A stretch of 50,088 nucleotides of DNA from JBBDWZ01 sp050732575 (GTDB lineage: Bacteria; Gemmatimonadota; Gemmatimonadetes; Longimicrobiales; RSA9): the NCBI GenBank assembly GCA_050732575.1, contig JBOHRF010000006.1, positions 1 to 50,088 of the forward strand. The letters run 5' to 3'. The position numbers and the translations under genes were made by a program. The notes beneath the pieces were generated by a model that saw only the letters and a list, made by a program, of their open reading frames with translations, searched no databases and was not told where the DNA came from. Every line of letters starts with the position of its first letter. The stretch's first letter is position 1. Positions 22,348-31,468 of the stretch are shown in pieces.

Positions 22348-24713
22348 TAGAACACCGGCTTTTGCGCCCGGACCACGAACAATCCTTCCTTCATGCTAGT
22401 GAAGATGATGGTGCCGCTCTTGAAGTAGGGGTAGTTACTCCAGGATCCGGCGAAGATGGGCGAATTCGTGCTGTTCGGCACACTGTCGAAGAAGCCGATC
22501 TCTTTGGGGTTCTTGCGATCGCTGATATCGACGATGCGCAGGCCAGCCACATAGTGCGACTGGTACATCGTGTCGCCCTTGATGTACAGATTGTGGTCTA
22601 CGGCGGAAGTCGGGCTGAAGAACTCACCGAACACCTGCGGGTCATCGAGATCGGTGAGATCCCAGATAATGGTGCGTGTGCGCGTCACCACGCCGGAGGG
22701 CTCGTCGCCTTCATCGTTCATGTAGAAGTAGCGGTGGTCTTCGGTCAGCCAGCCCTGGTGTGAGTACTGCACGTTGGGATAGCTGGCGCGAGAGATGGCC
22801 AGCGGCTTCGCCTTGTCGGTGACATCGGCGATGCTCAGGGCAGTCTCGTTGGAGCCAAAACAAATCTCGCGGCCACGATACTTTTCGTCCGGGCCTTTAT
22901 AGGTGACGCACTGTGCGTCGTGGCTGTAGCCGGTGCGCTGTATGCCGGTGAGCGGGTCGGCAAAGCAGCCCGCGAATTTGGGTTTTTTCGGCTCGCGAAT
23001 GTCGATCATGTGCAAGCCACCGCCGCAGATTTCGCCGCCCCCGTTGCTGCCCGTGGCGAATGCAAAGCCCTTGTCCTCATTGATGACAATGTTGTGCGCA
23101 CTGAAGATGCGATCGTACGTGGTTGTGGGCTTGAAAGTCTCAGGTGCATTGCGCACGTTGCGCAATTGTGTGAGGTCGAACACCTGCATGCCGTGTTTGC
23201 CCGCGCCATCAGCCACGATGTACGCATGATCCTTGTAGACCTTGATCTCTCGCCACGCGTTGGGCGAGGCGCCTTCGGTCAAGGGCAACTCGCCGAGGTA
23301 TACGGGATTGGTCGGATTGGTCACATCCACGAAGGCGGTGGCATCCATACGGCCGACCAGTGCATACTCACGTCCGGATTGCGGGTCAGTCCAACCCCAC
23401 AAGCTGCTGAGCTGGATGCCGCGCTTGCCACCAATGGCCTTGAGTGGAAGAAATCCGAGCAATTCGACGTTACTGCACTCGAAAGCAACGGATTTTCCTG
23501 CGCTGCAGGGCACGGCCTTGCCAGTGACGGATGCGAACGATTCGGGCTCGGCGAAGATCTTGGTGCGCGGCGTCCATTCACCGGCGGCACTGCGCTCGAA
23601 GACCAGGGCGGCACCTTCTCCGAAATCAGCGCCCGGCAATCCGCTGACCGCGGTGTTGCCATTGACGGCAACGGCGGCGGCGAAGCCGAGGCCGCCCTGC
23701 CCTTCCACGTAGCTCAGCTTTCGGGTATGGGTCCAGTCGCGAGAATCTGGGTCCCATTGGAACCGGAAGATCGTGCCGTTGAACCGATCGGAGCCGGGTG
23801 AGCCGACCCACAGCTCATCACCAACCACGGCGAGCGTGGTTCCGAACTGGGACTGGGAGCTTGCTTCATAGGGGAAGAGACGCGTGTAGGCGGCCCAACG
23901 CGGTTCATCGGGCACGGGCTCGAAGAGATAGACTGCACCAGTGTTTTCGTCGCGCCCCGGTGCACTGACCACAGCCCATTCCTTGACCAGGGCAACGGCC
24001 GAACCGAGACGGTCCCCTTCCTTGACCGTTCGGGCCACCAAACGGCTTCGCTCCCGCCATGTACCACTGGCATCGCGCATGAACAGGTAGCCGCCGCCGC
24101 GCGCTTTGGCCTGCGCAGGTGCACCCACCAAAAGGCGATCGTTCGAGACGGCGACCGTAGCACCAAAGCGATCTCCGGGCTGGGCGTCGCTAGCCGAGAG
24201 CCGTGCCTCCTGCACCCAGCGCCCGTCCTGGGCGCGCCGAAAGATGTACACGGCACCTGCGCTCTCAGCTGTACCCGGAGCGCCGAACACTGCGACATCG
24301 GCATGAATGGCCAGCGCAGCGCCAACGTTGTCCTGCGCGCCGGCCTCAGGCACAGTGAGGCGAGCTGTCTGTTGCCAGGTATTGTTGCGCTGCTCGAAGA
24401 CAAAGACAGTGCCGCGCGCATCAATGTCATTGATGCGGGCTGCGATGACTGTGTTGCCGTGGGCAGCCAGCGCGGTACCGAAGCGATCACCGGGTGCGGC
24501 ATCGGCGGCGCTGAGCCGACCAGTTTCGACCCAGCGGCCATCCTGTGATGCGTACACATAGATGATTCCGGAGCGGGCAATGTTGGCTGGCTCCGCGACA
24601 AAGACAGTGCGCTCGAGTGCGGCCACGCGACTGCCGTAATTGGGAGCCTGCGCATGAACTGGCGTGATACTGGCGAAGAGGAGGAGACTGCTGACCAACG
24701 CCGGGGTGCGCAT
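22347..24713 (-). CDS. secreted choice-of-anchor B family protein with FG-GAP-like and LVIVD-like repeats
   Basis: A 788-residue exported protein. A signal peptide ends in TPVHAQA. Residues about 25-370 hold repeated beta-propeller blades of FG-GAP type, each with a GDRFGTALAAHGNTVIAA-like or DRLLVGAPAQ-like unit followed by a VYIF or YLF strand. The second half (about 420-788) matches choice-of-anchor B proteins: SSLWGWTDPQSGREYALVGR, TAFVDVTNPTNPVYLGELPL, AHNIVINEDKGFAFATGS, YSHDAQCVTYKGPDEKYRGR, SHQGWLTEDHRYFYMNDEGD and AGLRIVDISDRKNPKEIGFF. Such proteins are thought to be surface or periplasmic binding proteins; no catalytic site is known. The usual C-terminal sorting anchor is not seen. 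Confidence 0.85.
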   Translation of the reverse strand: MRTPALVSSLLLFASITPVHAQAPNYGSRVAALERTVFVAEPANIARSGIIYVYASQDGRWVETGRLSAADAAPGDRFGTALAAHGNTVIAARINDIDARGTVFVFEQRNNTWQQTARLTVPEAGAQDNVGAALAIHADVAVFGAPGTAESAGAVYIFRRAQDGRWVQEARLSASDAQPGDRFGATVAVSNDRLLVGAPAQAKARGGGYLFMRDASGTWRERSRLVARTVKEGDRLGSAVALVKEWAVVSAPGRDENTGAVYLFEPVPDEPRWAAYTRLFPYEASSQSQFGTTLAVVGDELWVGSPGSDRFNGTIFRFQWDPDSRDWTHTRKLSYVEGQGGLGFAAAVAVNGNTAVSGLPGADFGEGAALVFERSAAGEWTPRTKIFAEPESFASVTGKAVPCSAGKSVAFECSNVELLGFLPLKAIGGKRGIQLSSLWGWTDPQSGREYALVGRMDATAFVDVTNPTNPVYLGELPLTEGASPNAWREIKVYKDHAYIVADGAGKHGMQVFDLTQLRNVRNAPETFKPTTTYDRIFSAHNIVINEDKGFAFATGSNGGGEICGGGLHMIDIREPKKPKFAGCFADPLTGIQRTGYSHDAQCVTYKGPDEKYRGREICFGSNETALSIADVTDKAKPLAISRASYPNVQYSHQGWLTEDHRYFYMNDEGDEPSGVVTRTRTIIWDLTDLDDPQVFGEFFSPTSAVDHNLYIKGDTMYQSHYVAGLRIVDISDRKNPKEIGFFDSVPNSTNSPIFAGSWSNYPYFKSGTIIFTSMKEGLFVVRAQKPVF

Positions 24714-24960
24714 GACGCCTGCCTGTAGCTGCGAGTGAGAGGCTGATGATAACAGAAAGCCCAGAACAGATCCAAAACCTGGGGAGGAGCGGCCTCAAAC
24801 GAGCGTCGAAATGTGGGTTACCGACTCCAGAGTACGACTTTAGTCGGTTCTCGTGTGCCCCCCAAAATGCGTTTCGTGGCAGTGATACTGCGGGTTTGGT
24901 TCCCGCATGGAACGACCGGCCGGAGCGCGCGTGAACCCGCTGTTCCGGGTCGGCCATACA

Positions 24961-24985
24961 AGGAGGTTCACTCGTGCCAAGGAGG
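24961..24985 (+). promoter_or_regulatory. two tandem ribosome-binding sites before the outer-membrane protein gene
   Basis: AGGAGG at 24961-24966 is seven bases before an in-frame GTG (24974), and AAGGAGG at 24979-24985 is six bases before an in-frame ATG (24992). Both could initiate the same protein, six residues apart. The 278 bp gap upstream shows no other clear element. Confidence 0.6.
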
Positions 24986-24991
24986 CATAAC

Positions 24992-26389
24992 ATGCAGGTT
25001 CTTCGAAGGGCAGCATTCGCAATGTTGTTTGCGTTGCCGCTCGTCACATTGCCGGTGACGGCCCAGTTCTATAAATGGGATTTCAACGTCAACGGTGGGT
25101 TTTCCTGGCTGTCTGGCGACATTCTCGATCGGTCGGACTTCGATTTCGATGAATTCGAAGATCCTATTCTGAATCGAAACAGTGTCGACCTGGGCAGCGG
25201 TGGAACTGTGGGTTCGCAGCTCGGCTACTGGTTCACGAAACGGATCGGATTGAGGGCGAACTTCGCGTACACGGACAGCGACGTGGACCGAAATATCGAT
25301 GTGTTGGGTTTCCCTCTGCTCAACCTGTTCGACCACGACGTGAATTTGTGGAGCGGCACCGGGGACCTGATGGTTCGCCTGAACACGCCGCGCACGCGTT
25401 GGGACGGCTTCGAGTGGCTGCCCTACATCGCGTTGGGCGCGGGCGCGCAGTGGATCAACCCCTCAGGTGACAGGTTCTTCGTGGTGGATGATATCGACAT
25501 CGATCTGGATCCAGATGACGATCTCATTTTCAATACGAGTGGCCATTCGGGTATTCCGCTCCGCTGCTCGGACTTCCTGGACACCTGTGCGTTTTTGGAA
25601 GAGAAGTCGACGTTCATGGGTCTGGTAGGTTTGGGCATGGATCTGCGCTTCGCTCCCAGCTTCGCGGTTCGCCTCGAAGTCACAGATCGCATCTGGGAAG
25701 CGCCCGTGAAGGAAGTGATCCAGGATGACATATTCCCGTTCGTATTCGCCGAAGTTGGCGACCTGGGCAAGACCGTGAATCAGATTTCCCTCACGGTGGG
25801 AGCGAGCTACCTGTTTGGTCTGCGTGAGCCGCCCCGCCGCGTGGTAGTTGCACCGCCGCCGCGTCCGGCGCCGCCGCCGCCGCCGCCGCCGCCCAGCACG
25901 GAAGAGATCACCGTATGCATGATCGATCCCATGTTCGCGGGTGGTGTGCGTAATGTCACGGCGACACGTAATCTGTCGACTGGCGATACGACCATCATGA
26001 AGAATGGTGACAAGGTTCGTCTGTCTGATGCAGTTGCAAACATTCCAGTCGTGAGCGGTTCGCCCTGGTACGTTAGCGGCGCACCGTTCGAGATTGGCAC
26101 TGCGCCCAACCGCCTGCTCTACGTTTCGGTAGGTGGCGCGCGTATGATCGAACCCAGCGACCTGGCCTACCTGGGCACAGTCAACGGCCTGCCGGTATTT
26201 GCTGATCGGCTGACGTTGTCACCCGGACTGACCAACCTGGGCCCCAACACCGACCTGAATCGGATCGTAGTCGAGAGCGCCGATGCACGTCACGCGCTCG
26301 AGCAGGTGGCAGTGATCTACGTGCCGCTGCAGCCCACAGGCTGTGTGTTCCAGGCGCTGCAGAAGCAGGTCGAGGTTCGCAAGAAGTAA
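24992..26389 (+). CDS. outer-membrane beta-barrel protein with polyproline linker
   Basis: Exported protein of 465 residues from the ATG at 24992. A signal peptide ends in LPVTAQF. Residues about 20-270 look like an eight-strand OmpA-type barrel with alternating hydrophobic strands (WDFNVNGGFSWLSGDI, GSQLGYWFTKRIGLRANFAY, QISLTVGASYLFGL) and acidic loops such as DIDIDLDPDDDL. A polyproline linker at about 285-298, encoded by a CCG-rich run near 25851-25893, separates it from a C-terminal domain of about 165 residues. That domain is not the usual OmpA peptidoglycan-binding fold that I can recognise and has no match I know. A strong terminator follows. Confidence 0.75.
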   Translation: MQVLRRAAFAMLFALPLVTLPVTAQFYKWDFNVNGGFSWLSGDILDRSDFDFDEFEDPILNRNSVDLGSGGTVGSQLGYWFTKRIGLRANFAYTDSDVDRNIDVLGFPLLNLFDHDVNLWSGTGDLMVRLNTPRTRWDGFEWLPYIALGAGAQWINPSGDRFFVVDDIDIDLDPDDDLIFNTSGHSGIPLRCSDFLDTCAFLEEKSTFMGLVGLGMDLRFAPSFAVRLEVTDRIWEAPVKEVIQDDIFPFVFAEVGDLGKTVNQISLTVGASYLFGLREPPRRVVVAPPPRPAPPPPPPPPSTEEITVCMIDPMFAGGVRNVTATRNLSTGDTTIMKNGDKVRLSDAVANIPVVSGSPWYVSGAPFEIGTAPNRLLYVSVGGARMIEPSDLAYLGTVNGLPVFADRLTLSPGLTNLGPNTDLNRIVVESADARHALEQVAVIYVPLQPTGCVFQALQKQVEVRKK

Positions 26390-26429
26390 GTAGTGAGCCA
26401 TTCGAGTCCGCGTGTTAGATGCGGACGAG

Positions 26430-26466
26430 CGAGGCCCGGTGAGCACGCCCCGGGCCTCGTTGTCTT
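26430..26466 (+). terminator. Rho-independent terminator after the outer-membrane protein gene
   Basis: CGAGGCCCGG (26430-26439) pairs perfectly with CCGGGCCTCG (26450-26459), followed by TTGTCTT. It closes the barrel gene and lies before the convergent DUF1622 gene. Confidence 0.8.
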
Positions 26467-26483
26467 GGGCACGAGTGACAACG

Positions 26484-26520
26484 GCCGTGAACGTTAACGA
26501 GAGCGTGCAGGAGAACGTGT
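26484..26520. repeat. intergenic element, copy 2 of the CGTTAACGAGAGCG repeat
   Basis: CGTTAACGAGAGCG (26492-26505), including the 8 bp palindrome CGTTAACG, is followed by GAGAACGTGT. The same core occurs in the pdhB-pdhC gap at 11626-11639 and is there followed by GTGAACGTGT. Here it lies between a terminator and the convergent DUF1622 gene. Confidence 0.65.
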
Positions 26521-26531
26521 ACCAGAAAGAC

Positions 26532-26879
26532 TCAGGCAGCGGCGCGCTGCTCCGGGGCCTGTTCGAGGTCCCGCTCCAGGAAGTAACTCAGGACCGTACG
26601 AATGGCGGCAATGGCAGCGAGCTGGCCAATATCCTGCCAGGTGGGAGCGATGGCGGTGCGCACGATGTCGGCAGCCAGCATGAACTCGAGGCCGAGTAGC
26701 AACGACATAGCGAACCCGCGCCAGATTTCCATGCGCTTGATGGTTACATGACCCAGGCGCAGCGTCCCTTGCAGCAAGCGCCAGATGGCAACGAGCGCGC
26801 CCGCAGTAACAATGGTGGTGGCGACCACCTCCATGCCAAGGGCGGCGCCGTCGGCGATCGCCTGGAAGCGCTCATCCAT
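26532..26879 (-). CDS. DUF1622 family small membrane protein
   Basis: A 115-residue protein with three hydrophobic segments: GMEVVATTIVTAGALVAIWR, FAMSLLLGLEFMLAADIVRT and IGQLAAIAAIRTVLSYFLER. The pattern of a charged LxLG..I...R linker, LGLEF.LAADI and a final IRT.LSYFLE is that of DUF1622, whose function is unknown. It follows the FGE-like gene by 21 bp on the same strand, so the pair is likely one transcript. Confidence 0.85.
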   Translation of the reverse strand: MDERFQAIADGAALGMEVVATTIVTAGALVAIWRLLQGTLRLGHVTIKRMEIWRGFAMSLLLGLEFMLAADIVRTAIAPTWQDIGQLAAIAAIRTVLSYFLERDLEQAPEQRAAA

Positions 26880-26900
26880 GGCGATCTGCGTTACGGACGA

Positions 26901-27875
26901 TCAGACTGTGCCGTCACGCCGTACAACGCAACGAAAGCCGAGATGACACGTAGATGTGTCGATAGGCTGTGACATACGTGCGGCCGGGCGGTAACGCCGG
27001 CAGTAGTTGGGTGCACAAAGAAACGAGCCGCCCTTCATGACTTTGCGCGGAATGCGAACACTGGATGAGTCGGGATCGTGGCTGAGATTGCGCGCGCCAC
27101 CCTGCGGATTACTGCTGTCACAACAGCCTGCGGCGCGCTCATGCTCCTGATACCAGTCGGAAGTCCATTCCCAGACGTTGCCAATCATATCGAAGAGGCC
27201 ATACCCATTGGCCGGATACGAGGCGACCGGGGCGGTCCACTCGAATCCGTCGGTGAGCAGGTTGTGCAGCGGGAATTCACCCTGCCAGGTATTGGCCATC
27301 ATACGGCCATTGGGCGCGAACTCATGGCCCCAGGCGTACTCCGCGCCTTCCAGTCCACCGCGAGCCGCATATTCCCACTCGGCTTCCGTGGGCAGGGTTT
27401 TGCCGAGCCAGAGGGCATACGCTTCCGCATCCTGGTAGGCCACATGCACGACCGGGTGCTCGGCAAGATCCTGGTTGGAGCTGTCCGGCCCCTGCGGGTG
27501 CCGCCAATCGGCGCCCGGTACATAACGCCACCAGCTGTACGGATTGCGCAGGTCCACGCGGTGATCCGGCTTGCGAAAGACGACCGAAGCGGGCACCAAC
27601 AATTCGGGTAGCGCGCCGGGATAGTCTTCTGCACTGGGCACGCGCTCGGCCACTGTGATGTACCCAGTCGCCTCTACGAACCGAGCGAACTCTGCGTTGG
27701 TGACGGTACAGCGATCGATCCAGAAGCCATCGACCATCACGGCGTGCGTGGGCGCTTCCTCGCGATAGTGGCGATCCGAGCCCCTGAGGAACGTGCCGCC
27801 CGCAATGGCGACCATGTTATCCAGCGAAGGATCCGCCGTGACGGCTGGCGATGTTCGGTGCGCGAGCGTGCTCAT
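26901..27875 (-). CDS. formylglycine-generating enzyme family protein
   Basis: A 324-residue SUMF1/FGE-type protein without a clear signal peptide; the ATG at 27875 follows a GGAGG. Typical features are VAIAGGTFLRGSDRHYREEA, CTVTNAEFARFVEATGY, LPTEAEWEYAARGG, GLFDMIGNVWEWTSDWY and the C-terminal GGSFLCAPNYCRRYRPAARM. Cys287 and Cys292 reproduce the CxxxxC copper/active-site pair of genuine FGEs, which oxidise a sulfatase cysteine to formylglycine; many family members lack this pair. A genuine FGE role is therefore likely, but no sulfatase gene lies in the window. Confidence 0.88.
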   Translation of the reverse strand: MSTLAHRTSPAVTADPSLDNMVAIAGGTFLRGSDRHYREEAPTHAVMVDGFWIDRCTVTNAEFARFVEATGYITVAERVPSAEDYPGALPELLVPASVVFRKPDHRVDLRNPYSWWRYVPGADWRHPQGPDSSNQDLAEHPVVHVAYQDAEAYALWLGKTLPTEAEWEYAARGGLEGAEYAWGHEFAPNGRMMANTWQGEFPLHNLLTDGFEWTAPVASYPANGYGLFDMIGNVWEWTSDWYQEHERAAGCCDSSNPQGGARNLSHDPDSSSVRIPRKVMKGGSFLCAPNYCRRYRPAARMSQPIDTSTCHLGFRCVVRRDGTV

Positions 27876-28050
27876 CCGTGGCCTCCGGTGATGGCAAATC
27901 GGATGGCAAGCTTTGCGCGCGCGGGAAGCGCCGAGTATTGGACCTTGGACTTACGATTGGTGGGCCGCTGAAGTGACGCGACTCGCCGTGCTCTGAGGTC
28001 TGGAGCGCGCGTCACCGCCACATGGGCGTAGGCCGTACGTTCTTGCGGGC

Positions 28051-29621
28051 ATGCTGGTCTACTTCAAACGCGCGCTGGTGAACCGTGCCGAACGTAACGT
28101 GAACGGTCGAGCGACCATTCTAGGCAACATCGGGATGTTATACACGCGGCTTGGTCGACCGGACTCGGCGTTATTCTACGGCACCCCACGGGCATGGCGA
28201 GCTCATTGTCGATTCTGGGGAACATGCATTGGCGGTTTGGCGTGCCAGACTCGGCGATCATTTACTGGAAGCATGCGCTGACGATCGTGCGTGAAGCAGG
28301 AGATCGAACAGCGGAGCAAGGGATCCTGAGCAGCCTTGCAAACCTGCACGCTCAGTTGCAGCGGCCCGATTCCGCCGAGTACTACTTCCAGCAGTCGCTG
28401 CTACGAATCCGCGCCAACGCCGACCGCGCTGCCGAAGTGCGCGCGCTGACCAACCTCGGAAGCTTTTATCAATGGCGTTCGGGCGGACCACCGAAGTTGG
28501 CAGCGGCCCGCGCGCGTTACGACAGTGCGGCGGCAATTGCAGCGTCGCTCAGTCCGAGTGCGGGCAGCGCTGCCAACCGCACCAGCTCCCTGGAGCGCGA
28601 CCGTGAGCTTTTCGGGCGCTGGGTTTCAGCGTGGCTGGCGGGTAGTACGGCCGATTCGGTGGCGAATGTGCTGGCCGCGCTGGCCGCCGCAGAACAGGGT
28701 CGTGCTCAGGCGCTGCTTCACATGATGGGCACCGCTGCGGAGCGCAGCGAGCAATCCAGCCAATACGCTAAACCCGGCCGGGATCTGCGCGCGGAGGCCG
28801 AGCGTCTGGTTGGTGAAGTCAAACGTCTGGGCAGCAGCGCGCTCGTGTACTTCGTGGACCAGGATACCCTGGCGGTGTGGTTCATTCCGCAGTCAGGCCC
28901 AGTCAAGTTATCGCGCCATCCCATTGCCTATGACAGTCTGGCTGCCCTGGGTCGTAGTGCCACACGGACCGCTGGAGCGTTGATCCCATTTGCGGCGTTG
29001 CCTGTGGGAGCTGCAAATGAACCGCTCGGCATTCGGTACGCAGTGCGCTACGCGCCTCGCTCACAACACTGATCAGGGCCGAAGCGGCGGGTGCGCGTCG
29101 CGTTGTGCCCGCGAATCGATCGAGCTACCAGGGTGCGCTGGTGGCGGGCAACCCGTCCATGCCGTTGGTGCGCCAGCCGGACGGCTCTCAAATGACGCTC
29201 GAGGCGCGGCCGGCCGCGCAACGCGAGAGCCAATGGCTGGCCGGGCGGCTGGGTACAGTGCCGCTGGTCAACACGGCTGCCACGGAAACGGAAATCCGGC
29301 GCCGTGTTTCGAACGCGCCCATCATCCATCTGGCCACCCCACGGCTTTGCGTACAGTTCGGATTCACACAGCCGGGATTCGTACGTTGCGCTGGCTCCCG
29401 GCAATGGCCACGATGGCCTGCTCACGGTGGGCGAAGTGTTGGACGGTCTGCCCGGGTTGAGCGCAGACCTCGTGGTGCTCAGCGCCTGCCAGACCGGAAT
29501 TAGGAACTTGCTGCAAACCGAAGGGACACTCGGCTTTCAACGAGCTTTTTTTGCCCGAGGCGCGCGCAGCGTGCTGGTCAGCCTATGCGCGCAGTCTCTG
29601 CTTCCTTTCACAGCTACATGA
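28051..29621 (+). pseudogene. TPR-CHAT protein gene broken by frameshifts and deletions
   Basis: The N-terminal part (28051 to about 28190) has TPR-like ATILGNIGMLYTRLGRPDSA. The frame then changes and further TPRs follow (ILGNMHWRFGVPDSAIIY, ILSSLANLHAQLQRPDSAEY). The CHAT domain begins in this frame (SSALVYFVDQDTLAVWFIPQ, ALIPFAALP) but about 60 residues before LIPFAALP are missing. A second shift near 29057 continues it (SLTTLIRAEAAGARRVVPAN, NAPIIHLAT), and a third near 29340 gives HGFAYSSDS and LSADLVVLSACQTG. The CHAT His and Cys are still encoded but in different frames, and the C-terminus is cut short. At least three frame changes plus deletions make a working protease-like protein impossible. 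Confidence 0.85.
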
Positions 29622-29725
29622 GACGTTTGATGTAAGCACGTACGATCCATCAATCGTCCAATTACCGCCTGCCCTCTGACCGTCGATGTTGGCACCTAGC
29701 CAAAGCGAGGCGCGGGAGAAGCGGT

Positions 29726-31464
29726 ATGAAGGCGAGGACACGATTGCGCGTTGTGGCGGGCGGACTGGCGATCCTGGCGCTGGCCGCCTTCTCAGTCGTA
29801 TCCCTGCGTACGCCACACCTGCCCACCGCGCCGAGTCCGGACAACGATGAAGTGGTCACCATGGCCGACGTGATTTATGTGGGCGGCAATGTGGTGACCG
29901 TAAACGAAGCTCAGCCATCAGCAGAAGCGGTGGCCGTCAAGAACGGCCGTATCCTGGCGGTAGGCAGCAAGGACGAAGTGCTGCGTCATCAGGATGATGG
30001 TACGCAGATGATCGATTTGCGGGGACGCACGTTGGTGCCCGGATTTGTTGATGGTCACTCGCGCATCACGACCTACGTAAACCTGCAGGGCTGGCCGGAA
30101 CTGGCACCGCCACCAAGTGGTGATGTGGAGGGCATCGATGACATTGTTGCTCGACTCAGGAACTACATTGTCAATCACGCGGTGCCGGCGGGCCAGGCCG
30201 TATTCGCCTACAACTACGATGACTCGCAGCTGCGGGAGCGGCGGCATCCTACGGCTGCTGATCTGGATCGCATCTCACTCGAACACCCAGTAGTGCTGCT
30301 ACACGTCTCCACGCACGTGGCCACGGCCAATCATGCGGCGCTGGCACGGGCCGGGTTCGCGATGGGCGCGCTCGATCCGTCAGGAGGCCACCTTCTGCGT
30401 GATGCCACGGGTGCTCCCACGGGCGTGGTCGAAGATCAGGCGGTGACGCGGCTGCTGGAACTCCTGCCGCAACGCACACAGGCCGAAGAGTTGAGCACGC
30501 TGGACCAGGCTCAACGTCTGTACGCGAGCCTGGGCATCACGACGGCCCAAGATGGCTTGACCAGTGCGCGCGCGTTGCGCTTGCTGCAGGCCGCGGCGGA
30601 ACAAGGCCGTCTGATCCTGGATGTCGTGGCCTACCCGACTGGATCGAATTCGACTCCGTAGTGAGCCAGTTGAGCCAGCGCCCAAAGCCGCGCGAATACG
30701 TGAATCAACTAAAAATTGGCGGCATCAAGATCGTGGCAACGGATGCGACGCGCGCGCGCGGGCGAGCCAGTCTGTCCCAGACCGAGCTGGACGCCGAGTT
30801 CGACTCCGCATACGCGCGTGGCTGGCAGGTGCTCATGCATTGCACGGGTGATGCTTGCGCCGACCTGATGATCGCGGCTGTACAGAAGGCGCAGGCAAAA
30901 CACGGGCGGCTGGAGCTGCGCCCCATCATGTTGCATGCGCAACTCGTGCGCGAAGATCAGCTGGATGTCATGAAAAGCCTGGGTATCATTCCCAACTTCT
31001 GCGCGCAGTCGTACTACTGGAGCGCTGGGCCCATGGAGGAAAGGCTGGGCCGAGAACGCGCGTGGCACAGGAGCCCCCTGGTCGCAGCACAGCGGCGCGC
31101 CATGGTTGCGGCCAATCACACGGACGCGCCGGCGGTTCCGCCCGACCCGCTGTTTCTGTTGCACACAGCCGTGAATCGCACCAGTCGCCATAATACGATC
31201 ATAGGCGTGGGCCAACGCAGTTCGCCCAGAGAAGCACTCAAAGCCATCACACTACACGGCGCGTACTTGTACTTCGAGGAAAAGGAAAAGGGCTCGATCG
31301 AGCCCGGGAAGCGCGCCGACATGGTTGTGCTCTCAGCCAATCCACTCACGGTCCAATCCCGTGAGATCAAGAACATCCGTGTGCTGAAGACCATTAAGGA
31401 CGGCCAGGTGATCTATGACGCCGGTGCGCCCATTCTGACAGCCGGTGCAGTGACGCGCGACTGA
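29726..31464 (+). pseudogene. YtcJ-like amidohydrolase gene, split by a frameshift
   Basis: The first half (29726 to a TAG at 30659-30661) has a membrane-anchor-like N-terminus, ADVIYVGGNVVTVNEAQPSA and the metal-binding strand LVPGFVDGHSRI. Family members have HSH here; the second His is now Arg. The second half is in another frame from about 30661: LKIGGIKIVATDATRARG, QVLMHCTGDACADLMIAAVQ, VREDQLDVMKSLGIIPNFCA and the C-terminal GSIEPGKRADMVVLSANPLT. Compared with the family, the segment after GGIKIV is shortened and the DGS motif is lost. The combination of frameshift, deletion and metal-ligand loss indicates decay. Confidence 0.82.
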
Positions 31465-31468
31465 GCAA

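Noticed and set aside
22920..23801. 293-codon open frame antisense to the choice-of-anchor B gene
   Set aside because: Shadow of a well-supported gene; no motif or ribosome-binding site.
25850..25895. CCG-rich run in the outer-membrane protein gene, considered as a repeat element
   Set aside because: It encodes the polyproline linker in frame and needs no other explanation.
29070..29072. TGA in the CHAT gene considered as a second selenocysteine codon
   Set aside because: The CHAT sequence continues in a different frame from before this TGA, so it is a frameshift product, not a recoded codon.
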